Positions 51,302 through 60,752 are shown, counted from the stretch's first letter. The stretch: DNA of 64,000 nucleotides from B10-G9 sp963712165 (GCA_963712165.1 CAVQGY010000005.1:62001-126000), one strand, 5' to 3'. Numbers and translations are program-made. Notes: generated by a model from the letters alone, not told the origin.

Positions 51302-53607
51302 TTAGGGGCAGACACAATAGGGAGCCGCTGCGGGTCCGGGATACCAGGTTCCCCCGGCTTTGCCGCAGTCTTCCTGATTTAACTTGGCATGGCAGAAGAT
51401 CGGAGTCGGGGTAGGATCGTAGCAATCTTGGTGGGTATCAGATCGGGGTTGATCTCAAAAGTTACCAAATCTGCAGAGATCCAGCAGCGAATTTCCAGGA
51501 TTAACTCTTCTATATACAGCCACAAGGGAAGATGATGTTCAGATCGAGCTAGGATCTCAAACCCAGTGCCGGGCAAGAAACCAGTATCAACCTCATACAC
51601 CGTTCCCGGTCCCCTTCTGCAGAAAGCGGGCTTGGTAGTTTCTCCTCTGCTTGAGGACTCACCCTCAGGTGCAGGAAGGAACTGGTAATCCCATCCAAAG
51701 TTGATGTCTGTGACATTCTCAGTTGGTCCGAGGACAAGCTCATAGGAGGGCAGCGGAGCTCCGTAGACTGGATAGGTCCATTCACCCGGGATGAGGATGG
51801 TATCGTTGGGTGTCAGCAGGGCATCGACAGCCACACACCATGTTCCCCCTCCGATATCCGATATCGTATATTCCCCATTGCTGTCCGTCAGTACTGAACC
51901 GAAAAAGGCTGATGGCGAGGGAGGACAGGGGCTATCGTATAGATCCACACTGATTCCTGCGATCCCGGGTTCACCGGGCTCCAGGATGCCATTCGCGCCA
52001 TGCCCACCACCGTCCAGATCGATGCAGCCAGGAGGGGGTGAGGGAGGTGTTGCGTAGGGTACGGCACACAGGTCATGCCAGACCAGCCCGCTGATAGTTG
52101 GTCCCAGGCCTAGTGGCACAGGGTCTTCGAATGCACCACGATCGCATCCTGATCCCTGCGGCCGGGATACGCCATTCTGGTCGTAAGCGATGCACAAATC
52201 CGGAGTGCCGCTGTCTATTGCAGGGCTGCCGGGTCCCAGCGGGTGGCTGAGCCCCATGCCCCCATGCGGCCCCAAGGGTTCCAGAAGTGGGTTAGTGGCT
52301 GATAGGTCATGGAGGGCGGAAAGGCCGCAGCTGCCGTCGCCGTCGAGGTTATAATCCAGGGAATCCGGAGGGATTCCGGCGCAGTCACCAGCAATATTGT
52401 CAGCAATGATGGAGCTGCGGAGCTTGATCTCTGATCCGGTGTCGATCCGCAAGCCCCCCGGGTCATTTTCGGCGATGGTGATGAAGCGGAAATCAAAATT
52501 GCCAGTGTTGTATATACCTCCACCGCCCACACCACCCAGGGCGGTGTTGTTGCTGATGGTTACGTTTTTAAGGAGCAGCCCACCAGTAGGAACAGGGCCA
52601 TTATTGTAGATCCCTCCTCCCACAGGTCCAGATGCAACGTTGTCCGATAAACCGCTCTCATAAAGATGCATCATGCCGTTGTTATTGAAAATACCACCCC
52701 CTGCGGCAGAGGCATTTTCACTCAACCTGCTGTTGGTGAATTGAGTGTAGGAATCTGTCCAGCTGTAAACAGCACCACCGCGATTGCCGGATTCATTGCT
52801 CATGAATGCCACACCCTCCGCAATGAAGTCCCCGTGATTCCAGACAGCTCCTCCATCGTATCCCGCCAGATTGCCATCGAAGGTGCTCCAGGAAATATCA
52901 ACTTCCGCATCCAGATCGATCCAGATCGCGCCCCCGTGTGATTCCGCTTCATTGCCGTAAAAGCCTATATTTTCAATCGTAGCAGTCGAATTATTGAGAT
53001 TGTAGATTGCTCCCCCAAAACCGGCTGTATTTTCCAGAAATTGACCGCCCGTTATGGTAAGGTCCCCAGTGTTGAAGATGCAGCCCCCCATGGCATCTCC
53101 CATCGCGTCCGGGGGTATGGATACCGTATTGTAATTACAGGTAAAAGCATTCAGGGTGAGATCCCCTTCGTTGATCAGCCCGCCGCCATAGATAGCATCA
53201 CCACCTGTCAGCCAGATACCGGAGAACTCGGCAGTCACACCATTGTGAATTTGGAATGACCGTTCAATACCGCCACTGATGGAGGGAGCGCCGGTACCAA
53301 CGATGATCAGGTCATCTGTGACGTCCAGATCTCCTGTCTCCCCAAGATACTCATTATCTCCGTCAATCGTAAGGACATAATTACCTGCAGGCAGATTGAT
53401 GGTTTGGGTACCAGAGCAGGCATTGGCGTTAAGAACTGCTTCACGGAGGGAACAGTCCCCAGTGCTGCAGACGCCATCATTTGTGTCGTCGGTTTTGGTG
53501 ACATTATAGGGCCCGACGCAATTGGGCATCGGGTCGCAGGCAGAAATGAGAATCAACATTAAGGCAGCTGAAAGAAGCAGGGTTGGTTTGAGCCAGGATT
53601 TCATCAT
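51302..53607 (-). CDS. Large beta-helix lipoprotein with CSLREA, SdrD-B-like and SH3-like regions (end frameshifted)
   Basis: A lipoprotein of about 765 residues (LLLSAALMLILISAC). A CSLREAVLNANACSG stretch (CSLREA type) leads into a right-handed beta-helix (about 90-450, repeated GGAIYN / GGAVW / GGGIFN turns). An SdrD-B-like domain (GANGILEPGEPGIAGISVDL) and an SH3-like block (CRRGPGTVYEVDTGF ... CWISADLV) follow. As read it stops at 51379. One base off, the text continues YDPTPTPIFCHAKL to NQEDCGKAGGTWYPGP and CVCP with a stop at 51302-51304, clearly the original end. It is probably a surface adhesin or polysaccharide-binding protein. Start 53607 gives the clean signal peptide; the frame extends 22 codons further. 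Confidence 0.8.
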
Positions 53608-53857
53608 TCCATCTCCTTGTGTGTAGGTACAAACTACAAGATCGAACAGGCCGATCCCGAGAAACTTTTTCAATTATTCAACGTATAAAGGGTAGGGAAT
53701 GTTACAGCTGCTAGTATTCTACCAAGGAAAGGGGATACCAGCAGTTATTAGCCTATTATCAACCGGAAATAGTCTCTAGGAATGTTGGATACTCTGTAAT
53801 CATGTTAAGATTCATTAATCACAGAGATTATGGATGGATATTATAAGGAGAGATAAG

Positions 53858-54364
53858 ATGGATAAAAGAAAGCGGACCAGTATTTTTGGCGGAGTGATCC
53901 TGATTTTGGTAGGAGCGCTGCTTTTCGCGGCCCAGATCATGCCCGATCTTGTACCTGATTTCTGGCGGGTCTTTTCCTGGCCTTGGATCATTGTTGGCGT
54001 AGGATTATTCCTGTTTGCACTTGGGGCAACCTTGGGCGAACCAGGGTTGGCTGTGCCGGCCACTATTGTAGCTGGTATCGGCGGCATCCTGGCCTATCAA
54101 TTCTACAGTAATGATTGGTCAAGCTGGTCATATATCTGGGCTTTGATCCCCGGCTTTGTAGGCCTGGGTGTCATCCTGATGAGCCTGCTGGGCGGGGACG
54201 CCTCTGTCAAGGATGGCGGCACATTGGTGCTGATAAGTTTTGTCCTCCTGGCTGTGTTTGGATCGTTCTTCGGCGCCCTGGGAATGGCCGGACAATACTG
54301 GCCCGTTTTGTTGATCCTGCTGGGTGTGGTCCTTCTAGGCCGGACGTTCCTAAGTAAAAATTAG
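53858..54364 (+). CDS. Small polytopic membrane protein, LiaI/DUF5668-like
   Basis: A 168-residue protein with five to six hydrophobic helices: FGGVILILVGALLFAAQIMP, WPWIIVGVGLFLFALGA, ATIVAGIGGILAYQFY and a closing YWPVLLILLGVVLLGRTFL. The repeated W-P-x-x-x-I-x-x-G pattern is the LiaI/DUF5668-type helix pair seen in cell-envelope stress proteins. AGGAGAGATAAG precedes the ATG. It is 37 bases from the next gene, which has the same kind of N-terminal helices, so they are probably one operon. Confidence 0.72.
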   Translation: MDKRKRTSIFGGVILILVGALLFAAQIMPDLVPDFWRVFSWPWIIVGVGLFLFALGATLGEPGLAVPATIVAGIGGILAYQFYSNDWSSWSYIWALIPGFVGLGVILMSLLGGDASVKDGGTLVLISFVLLAVFGSFFGALGMAGQYWPVLLILLGVVLLGRTFLSKN

Positions 54365-54401
54365 CCTCTGGCTCGCGTAGAGTCAGATGGGAGGAATATT
54401 C

Positions 54402-55208
54402 ATGCGAAAAAGTCGAATTTTCTGGGCTGTGATCCTGGTAGCAGCGGGATTCCTGCTGCTGGCAAATAACCTGGGTCTATTTAACATCAATCTATGGCGT
54501 TTATTCTGGCCTACCATGCTGGTCATCCTGGGTATCTGGTTTCTTGTTGGCAGCACTCCGGGGACAGGTGATTATGTGATGGAAGAGGCTTCAGTGGATT
54601 TGGGGGACGCGGAAAGCGCTTCCATTACAGTCAAGTACGGAGCGGGAAGAATGAAACTGGATGCCAGCGCAGAGGAGAGCAAACTAGTCTCTGGCACTTT
54701 CGCCTACGGTCTGGATGCCCGCGTAAAAAAAGTCGGGACGAATCTGGATGTCGTGCTTCAGCCCCATAGGAAAGCCTTCCCGGATGTGATCTTCCCGGGC
54801 AACTGGATTGGCGGTAAAGGATTAAACTGGGACTTGGGTCTTTCAAAGGAGATACCTTTGAATCTGGTCTTCGAAGTCGGGGCTTCTGAGACTTCCCTGG
54901 ATCTCACTGACCTTATTATCAAGGATTTGGTCCTGAAAACTGGCGCCAGTTCAACCGAGGTTAAATTACCCGCAAAGGCTGGGACGACCAACTTAAAAGT
55001 GGAAGCCGGAGCGGCATCTCTAGTGATCTATGTCCCGGACGGAGTAGCAGCCCGGGTGGACGCTGAGGCGGGTTTGGCAACGGTCTCAGTAGACCAGAGT
55101 CGCTTCCCAAAACAGGGAGGGATCTACCAGTCGGCGGATTATGATACAGCAGATAACAAAATTGATATCCGGATTGAGACTGGTGTGGCCTCAATTGAGA
55201 TCAGTTAA
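54402..55208 (+). CDS. LiaF-like protein: membrane helices plus beta-helical (toast-rack-like) domain
   Basis: A 268-residue protein. Two helices at the N-terminus (FWAVILVAAGFLLLANNLG, RLFWPTMLVILGIWFLVG) are of the DUF5668/LiaI type. They are followed by a beta-rich domain (about 65-268) with repeated strands such as ASITVKYGAGRMKLDASA, NLVFEVGASETSLDLTDL, LVLKTGASSTEVKLPAKA and LKVEAGAASLVIYVPDG. This resembles the toast-rack/LiaF C-terminal domain of bacterial cell-envelope response proteins. In Firmicutes LiaF restrains the LiaRS two-component system, but no such kinase is nearby. GGAGGAAT is the Shine-Dalgarno. Confidence 0.78.
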   Translation: MRKSRIFWAVILVAAGFLLLANNLGLFNINLWRLFWPTMLVILGIWFLVGSTPGTGDYVMEEASVDLGDAESASITVKYGAGRMKLDASAEESKLVSGTFAYGLDARVKKVGTNLDVVLQPHRKAFPDVIFPGNWIGGKGLNWDLGLSKEIPLNLVFEVGASETSLDLTDLIIKDLVLKTGASSTEVKLPAKAGTTNLKVEAGAASLVIYVPDGVAARVDAEAGLATVSVDQSRFPKQGGIYQSADYDTADNKIDIRIETGVASIEIS

Positions 55209-55256
55209 TTGTATAATGAAATAGAATGAAGTCGCTCAGTGAGCAGGAAGGGTTTT

Positions 55257-55565
55257 ATGTGGTACAGGAAAGGTCAGTATATCAATCTGAAGGATGAGCC
55301 TGAGTCAAGAATAGGCGGCAATGAGAGGCAGTACAGGCTCTTCTCTCCCTTGGTCCAGATTTCCAGGCCAAGTCGAGGTAAGAGCTGGAAGCTCTCCCAG
55401 GGGATTATTATCCAGAAAGGGGACGATAATGGATCCGCTCCCCTGATTGATCTCCTCTCGATTGTGAGAGCAGTGGTCTACGGGATCAGCTTCTTGATCT
55501 TTGTTATCGGGAATCTCTTCAAGGATTCCGGAAGCAGAGGTCAATATAATGGCGGCCAGGCTTGA
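55257..55565 (+). CDS. Small membrane protein, function unknown
   Basis: A 102-residue protein with a charged, Arg/Lys-rich start (MWYRKGQYINLKDEPESRIG), a middle without clear features and one membrane helix near the C-terminus (AVVYGISFLIFVIGNLF). I do not recognise it. AGGAAGGG lies 7 bases before the ATG, and TATAAT at 55213 may provide a local -10. It lies on the same strand 48 bases after the LiaF-like gene and could belong to that group. Confidence 0.5.
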   Translation: MWYRKGQYINLKDEPESRIGGNERQYRLFSPLVQISRPSRGKSWKLSQGIIIQKGDDNGSAPLIDLLSIVRAVVYGISFLIFVIGNLFKDSGSRGQYNGGQA

Positions 55566-55672
55566 TTGAGGTCTTATCCTGAGATAAAGGATCGGTCCTC
55601 GCAGAAAAAAACCGTTCTGAGAGTGGAAGATGTTGTTTTGAGCTGAGGGAATAAAGAGATTGAGGAGGGTGA

Positions 55673-55837
55673 ATGGCAGAAATGAATGGAGAACCAAAAT
55701 GTGCTACCTGCCCCATGCGGCTTAAGGCTGAAGAGAGGCCAAAATCATTTCTAGCCCGATTCTGGCGCTGGCATACCACTTGGTGTCCCGGCTGGAAGGC
55801 TTATCAGGAGTACCTGGAAACACAGGAACAGGGCTGA
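55673..55837 (+). CDS. 54-residue CxxC small protein
   Basis: A short gene with GAGGAGGGTGA directly before ATG 55673 and 54 codons. The protein has CATCPMRLKAEERPKSFLAR, an aromatic core WRWHTTWCPGWKAYQ and a short acidic tail. The two Cys of CATC and the Cys of WCPGW suggest metal binding. The strong Shine-Dalgarno and composition argue that it is real; the function is unknown. It follows the LiaF-like cluster on the same strand. Confidence 0.6.
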   Translation: MAEMNGEPKCATCPMRLKAEERPKSFLARFWRWHTTWCPGWKAYQEYLETQEQG

Positions 55838-55943
55838 ACCCTGCCGAAATTTGCATGTCGTTGTAAAAAAAAACCAAAAACCTCTTTCTGTCATAAAAGA
55901 TGAACTGAAATAGACAAATATGATTGAATATAGGTAAATGCAT

Positions 55944-56102
55944 ATGTCACGCTTTGAAGTTCTGCATCAAAGGGTAGTGTGGAAGATAGCGATTGTTTCG
56001 ACCGGTAAGATTCTAGAGCAAGAGGAATATGAGTTATATAGCCAGGGTGTGGTTGATTTTGAAATTCAATCAGATATGAATAGCGGAACTAGTTGGATAT
56101 AA
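55944..56102 (+). CDS. Possible 52-residue protein
   Basis: A small open frame starting MSRFEVLHQRVVWKIAIVST and ending at TAA 56100-56102. It has no strong Shine-Dalgarno (only TAGGTAA) and no recognised family. The amino-acid mix is ordinary and not repeat-derived, and a terminator follows 39 bases later, which is the only support for it being a gene. Confidence 0.3.
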   Translation: MSRFEVLHQRVVWKIAIVSTGKILEQEEYELYSQGVVDFEIQSDMNSGTSWI

Positions 56103-56140
56103 ACTTAGCCAGCAATTGGATTGTTCTCCAGTAATGCAGG

Positions 56141-56162
56141 CTTCCCTCCGGGGAGGTTTTTT
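56141..56162 (+). terminator. Intrinsic terminator
   Basis: CTTCCC (56141-56146), loop TCCG, GGGAGG (56151-56156) and six T (56157-56162). The flanking ATGCA / TGCAT can lengthen the stem. It closes the small-protein group. Confidence 0.75.
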
Positions 56163-56186
56163 GCATTCACAATTCTTTTCCTGTTG

Positions 56187-56486
56187 TCATCCTGAACCGC
56201 AGCGCAGCGAAGGTGAAGGATCCACGATGTGATTCGGGATCGAGAATCATCCCCCATGGGAAATATGATCACCTCTTGGATTCTTCCGCTTCGGGTCGGA
56301 ATGACAAACGAGTGATTGTCATCCTGAGCCTGAGCGCAGCGAGTGGGAAGGATCCAGGATCTGAATCAGGATCGAGCCTCATCCCCCTGAGCTTGTTCCG
56401 TCTCTGGATTCTTCCGCTTCGGGTCGGAATGACAAACGAGTGATTGTCATCCTGAGCCTGAGAGAAACGAAGGTAAAGGATCCATG
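56187..56486. repeat. REP-like hairpin repeat array D
   Basis: A half unit at about 56187-56225 and two units (about 56275-56360 and 56402-56486) of the array A family in the same orientation, with the core slightly changed (TCGGAATGACAAACGAGTGA). The region from 56103 to 56935 contains no gene other than repeats. Confidence 0.85.
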
Positions 56487-56537
56487 ATTTGGATAAGGAT
56501 CGTGTACCATCACCCCGGGCAGCCGATCATCCTTATA

Positions 56538-56671
56538 CCCACAGATGAATCTGTGGGCTGAGGATTCACTCAGACATAAATCGATACTCTTCTTTCACAC
56601 AATTTCTCGACTAAATGAAACCCCACTTAAGCGGGGCTTGGTTCTTTTCAGCCCCCGGATTTATCCGGGGG
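56538..56671. repeat. MITE-like element, inverted relative of the 26.7-kb copy
   Basis: A hairpin at the left end (CCCACAGAT / ATCTGTGGG, 56538-56546 with 56549-56557), an inner CCCCACTTAAGCGGGG (56621-56636) and a right hairpin CCCCCGGAT / ATCCGGGGG (56652-56660 with 56663-56671). The order and size (about 134 bp) match the element at 26662, in opposite orientation. Confidence 0.75.
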
Positions 56672-56856
56672 TGATGGAATGGAGGATATCTTCTGGCCCT
56701 GATCATTGAGAATTCAGGTACAGATTATCAATCTTCAATCTTCAATCTTCAATTTTTAATTCTTAATTCGGCTTGAATATTGCACTATAGGGATGGTCCA
56801 CCTGCCAGGGATGCGAGTGGGAAGATCGTGATTCATACATTTAGTTAACGGGGTAT

Positions 56857-56865
56857 TGTTATAAT
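56857..56865 (+). promoter_or_regulatory. Extended -10 element upstream of clpC
   Basis: TGTTATAAT (56857-56865) fits TGnTATAAT, 71 bases before the clpC start. No CtsR-type heptad repeats (GGTCAAA tandem) and no CIRCE element were seen, so heat-shock control cannot be asserted. Confidence 0.5.
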
Positions 56866-56935
56866 ATTTTTAGATTTTATATGAAAATGACCAAAAGAAT
56901 CTCAGATTCCACATTGGTACAAGGATGGTGGATAA

Positions 56936-59377
56936 ATGATGCGATTTGACCGTTTTACAGAACGGGCACAGGAAGCAGCCCAGCGCGCTGCGGAGATCAT
57001 CCAGCGCTACGGGCACAACCAGATCGATACCGAGCATATCCTCCTGGCATTGATAGAGCAGCCTGAAGGTGCCATCTCTCAGATCCTGGAAGCCCTTAAC
57101 ATCCAGAGTTTTGATCTGAGCGATCGACTCGATTATATTCTCAAGAATACCCAGAAAGCCAGCATCTTTGGCAGCCGAGGCGCCGGGCAGGTCTTTATCA
57201 CCCCCAGAGTGAAGCGCATTGTGGACGTAGCCAATCAGGAAGCCAATCGCCTCAAGGATGAGTTCATATCCACTGAGCACCTCTTTTTGGCTATTATGGA
57301 TGAGAAGAATACCCCGGCAGCCCGATTATTGGAAACGAAGGGTTTGACCAAGGACCGTGTCTACCGCGCTGTTGATCAGATCCGCGGCGGCCAGCGAGTG
57401 ACAGACGTTAAATCCGAGAGCCGCTATAAAGCGCTCGAAAAATTCTCCCGGGACATGACACAGCTGGCCCGGGAAGGCAAGCTGGACCCGGTGATCGGTA
57501 GAGACGCGGAGATTTTACGTGTGATCCAGATCCTTTCCCGCCGGACCAAGAACAACCCGGTGATGATCGGAGAAGCTGGCGTTGGCAAGACTGCGATAGT
57601 CGAGGGTCTGGCCCAGAAGATTGCCAGCAATGATGTGCCGGAGATCCTCTCTGGTAAACGTGTGGTAGCCCTGGATATGGGCGCCATGATTGCCGGTTCA
57701 CGATTCAGAGGAGAATTCGAAGAGCGTCTTAAAGCGGCCATTGATGATGTCAAACAGGCCGATGGAGAGGTAATTCTCTTTATTGACGAGCTGCACACGG
57801 TGGTCGGAGCCGGCGCTGCTCAAGGGGCAATGGACGCATCCAATATGCTCAAACCAGCCCTTGCCAGGGGAGAACTCCGCTGTGTAGGCGCAACAACCTT
57901 GGACGAGTATCATAAATATATCGAAAAAGACAGCGCTTTGGAACGGCGATTTGCTCCCGTTTATATCGAGGAACCCTCGGTAGAGGAAACCATCCAGATG
58001 CTGGAGGGTTTGCGGGACCGCTACGAAGCCCATCACAAGGTGCGCTTCTCGGATGAAGCCCTGCGAACTGCGGCTATGCTGGCGGATCGTTATGTGACCG
58101 ATCGGCACCTGCCGGATAAGGCCATTGACCTGATCGATGAAGCCGCCGCCAAACTGAGAGTGGCGCTGTACTCCCTTCCCCAGGAGTTAAAAGACAAACA
58201 GGCCGAGATCGAACATCTCAAGAAAGAAGAGGAATTGGCCGGGCAGGAACGCGATTATGAACGGGCTGCTACTATGCAGACCCAGAGAATCCGCCTGGAA
58301 GAGGAGTTCCACACGGCGCGCGACGCCTGGGAATCCGAGCATGAGCTGGACGAGGTTGTGGATGATAATGACGTTGCCGAGGTGGTATCCCAGTGGACTG
58401 GCATCCCCATGACTCAAATGCTCGAAGCCGAAACCGAGAAGCTGCTCAAGATGGAGGAGCGCCTGCATGAGCGCATCATCGGCCAGGATGAGGCCATATC
58501 GGTGATCTCTGATGCCATCCGTCGCTCCCGCTCCGGCTTGAAGGATCCTTCCAAACCGATCGGCTCCTTCATGTTTATCGGACCTTCCGGTGTGGGCAAG
58601 ACCGAATTGGCCAAAGCCCTGGCAGAGTTCATGTTTGATGATGAGGATGCCCTGTTAAGGCTGGATATGAGTGAGTACCGGGAGCAGCATACGGCTTCTC
58701 GCCTCTACGGTGCGCCTCCCGGTTATATTGGATATGAAGAGGGAGGTCAATTGACCGAGGCTGTTCGCCGCCGGCCCTATCGGGTGATCCTTTTTGATGA
58801 GATCGAAAAAGCCCACCCCGAGGTTTGGAACGCCCTGCTGCAGATCCTGGACAACGGCCGCCTGACCGATGGTCAGGGGCACCAGGTCGATTTCCGCAAC
58901 ACGGTGCTGATCATGACCAGCAACCTGGGAACGGAATATGTCAGCCGCTCCGGCAGTCTGGGTTTCCTGGACGGCCAGGCCAGCGCCAAAGACCGCGAGG
59001 CCCAGGAGAAGATCGACAAAGCTCTCAAAGATGCCTTCCGGCCCGAATTCCTCAACCGCATAGATGAGATCATCACCTTCTCACCCTTGACGGAGAAGGA
59101 CATGGTCAAGATCGTTGATCTGCAGCTGAAGGATGTTGAAGCCAGAATGGAAGAGAATGGGCTTAAAGCCAACCTCACCAAGGCTGCCCGGATCTGGCTG
59201 GCCCAAAATGGCTACTCGGAGGATTTTGGCGCCCGACCGCTGACCCGCGCCTTGCAGAAATATATTGAGAGCCCGCTCTCCAAGAAGCTGCTGGAAGGCG
59301 AATTCAAGGCCGGAGATATGGTCAAGGTCGATCTGGATCCGGAGACTGAGGACCAGCTCGTGTTTTCTAAGAAATAA
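56936..59377 (+). CDS. clpC: ClpC: AAA+ ATPase subunit of the Clp protease
   Basis: An 813-residue Hsp100 unfoldase. A double N-domain (MRFDRFTERAQEAAQRAAEI; second repeat at about 80-140) is followed by AAA-1 with Walker A GEAGVGKT at about 212 and a middle region with a UVR-like coiled coil (about 410-450, QERDYERAATMQTQRIRLEE). AAA-2 follows with Walker A GPSGVGKT near 549. The UVR-type middle region and C-terminal layout point to ClpC rather than ClpA or ClpB. It unfolds proteins for ClpP, which is not in the window. AAGGATGG precedes the start. Monocistronic, with its own terminator. Confidence 0.96.
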   Translation: MMRFDRFTERAQEAAQRAAEIIQRYGHNQIDTEHILLALIEQPEGAISQILEALNIQSFDLSDRLDYILKNTQKASIFGSRGAGQVFITPRVKRIVDVANQEANRLKDEFISTEHLFLAIMDEKNTPAARLLETKGLTKDRVYRAVDQIRGGQRVTDVKSESRYKALEKFSRDMTQLAREGKLDPVIGRDAEILRVIQILSRRTKNNPVMIGEAGVGKTAIVEGLAQKIASNDVPEILSGKRVVALDMGAMIAGSRFRGEFEERLKAAIDDVKQADGEVILFIDELHTVVGAGAAQGAMDASNMLKPALARGELRCVGATTLDEYHKYIEKDSALERRFAPVYIEEPSVEETIQMLEGLRDRYEAHHKVRFSDEALRTAAMLADRYVTDRHLPDKAIDLIDEAAAKLRVALYSLPQELKDKQAEIEHLKKEEELAGQERDYERAATMQTQRIRLEEEFHTARDAWESEHELDEVVDDNDVAEVVSQWTGIPMTQMLEAETEKLLKMEERLHERIIGQDEAISVISDAIRRSRSGLKDPSKPIGSFMFIGPSGVGKTELAKALAEFMFDDEDALLRLDMSEYREQHTASRLYGAPPGYIGYEEGGQLTEAVRRRPYRVILFDEIEKAHPEVWNALLQILDNGRLTDGQGHQVDFRNTVLIMTSNLGTEYVSRSGSLGFLDGQASAKDREAQEKIDKALKDAFRPEFLNRIDEIITFSPLTEKDMVKIVDLQLKDVEARMEENGLKANLTKAARIWLAQNGYSEDFGARPLTRALQKYIESPLSKKLLEGEFKAGDMVKVDLDPETEDQLVFSKK

Positions 59378-59413
59378 AGTAGAGACATTGTGACTTGGAG
59401 ATTAGGAGACGAG

Positions 59414-59450
59414 GAGACCCGGTGCCAGGACTGGACCGGGTCTCTTATGT
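59414..59450 (+). terminator. Intrinsic terminator after clpC
   Basis: GAGACCCGGT (59414-59423) pairs perfectly with ACCGGGTCTC (59435-59444) around an 11-base loop. The tail TTATGT is short, so efficiency is uncertain. Confidence 0.65.
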
Positions 59451-59515
59451 CATTGCGAGGAGCTGAATTTATTCAGCGACAGCCTGCGCTGAGCGTTAGC
59501 GAAGTGCGGCAATCT
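59449..59515. repeat. Single dispersed repeat (TCATTGCGAGGAGC type)
   Basis: GTCATTGCGAGGAGC ... CGAAGTGCGGCAATCT is a common bacterial intergenic repeat whose ends (GTCATTGCGA, GCGGCAATCT) are imperfectly complementary. It is of a different family from arrays A-D and fills the gap between the clpC terminator and the convergent lipoprotein gene. Confidence 0.6.
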
Positions 59516-59531
59516 ATTAGCTGTTTTTAGT

Positions 59532-60485
59532 TTATTCTGAGCCGTCGATCACATAGTTGATCATGAAACTCTGAACGGCGCGCTCGAAGTCGTCTGTGTC
59601 CTGGCTGCCTGCTTCGTAAGGATAGATGGACACGGTAAACACCCTTCCGTCCTCAGCATCAAAGACATAGTGGAGAACGAGCCCATCCGCACCTGCGGCG
59701 TAGGATAACACCCGGATACTCTCATCATTGCGAATCCTGACTTCATCGATCGATACCACAAACTCTGAATTATCAGTCCACATATTTTGCTCGAACATGA
59801 CATCCATTTCGATCTCTTGTACTACAACCTGGATGTAAGGCGCAAGGGCAAAGCCTTCCGTGGCTCCCATACTATCCAAATCAAGTTCAGGATCGTGAAC
59901 GAATAGAATTGAATATCCCTGGTCGTAGGCATACCAACCTTCGGGAAGCCAGATCGAAAAATCGTCGAAGATGAATGAGTCTGGATAGACATCACCTTCA
60001 TGAAGTTTTTCAAGTAGGGCAGCGATATCATCTTCTGAAGCTACTTCTATACCCACCCGCTTAGAAAAATTCTCAAGCAAGGTAATATATCCTTCCTCGG
60101 ATAGGGTTTCCTCTGCGGAGGTAACCACATTACCCGCGGTTCTCACATAGACGAGCTTTTCCCCTTCTACCTTGTAGATTCCCTCCAGGGATTGAACCCC
60201 ATCAAAATCGGATTCTTCAAACCCCGGGAAGGCTTCCAGGTAAATGAAGGCACTGAAGCCTTCGATAGGCATTCCGACACGCTCCACGCCAGCGCGCTGA
60301 AGTTCCTCGCTGAAGAATTTGCTGATGTCATTTCCTGGATCCTCTTCCGGATCCTCCCCGGAAATCTCATCTAGAACTATCTCGGGTTCATTCCCGGAGC
60401 CCTCTGATTTGCTGATCAGGGGCAAACAGGCCCCGTTCAATAGAACCAGGATGACAACCAATAGAACGACCATTTTCCTAACCAT
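59532..60485 (-). CDS. Acidic lipoprotein, function unknown
   Basis: A 317-residue lipoprotein (VVLLVVILVLLNGAC lipobox). After the Cys the protein is very acidic (EPEIVLDEISGEDPEEDPG). The middle has IWLPEGWYAYDQGYSILFVH and the end VFTVSIYPYEAGSQDTDDFE, recalling the PsbP/DUF1795-like beta fold in which a domain begins with an aromatic EGW block. I do not recognise a function. ATG at 60485 was chosen because GGAGGA lies 7 bases upstream; the ATG five codons earlier has almost no spacer. It is convergent with clpC. Confidence 0.65.
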   Translation of the reverse strand: MVRKMVVLLVVILVLLNGACLPLISKSEGSGNEPEIVLDEISGEDPEEDPGNDISKFFSEELQRAGVERVGMPIEGFSAFIYLEAFPGFEESDFDGVQSLEGIYKVEGEKLVYVRTAGNVVTSAEETLSEEGYITLLENFSKRVGIEVASEDDIAALLEKLHEGDVYPDSFIFDDFSIWLPEGWYAYDQGYSILFVHDPELDLDSMGATEGFALAPYIQVVVQEIEMDVMFEQNMWTDNSEFVVSIDEVRIRNDESIRVLSYAAGADGLVLHYVFDAEDGRVFTVSIYPYEAGSQDTDDFERAVQSFMINYVIDGSE

Positions 60486-60752
60486 GAGTAAATCCTCCAT
60501 TCCTTGATACGGATAAAATTTATTTGCTCTTCACCACGTTTGTACTTTCGATATCCTCTATGACGGGAATAAGGATCTTAAAGTTCCCGGATATCATAAA
60601 CTGCCACGAAGATAGAAAATTGGTTTGTTTTATCCTGACCTGCTTGTTGTGTGGCTTTCCATAAGGGGAAGACTTCATTTCGGATTTGCCATGCAAAGCT
60701 CTGGGTCAATTACAGTAACATGGGTTAAAGCCTACTAGTTGAGGAGGAGAGC

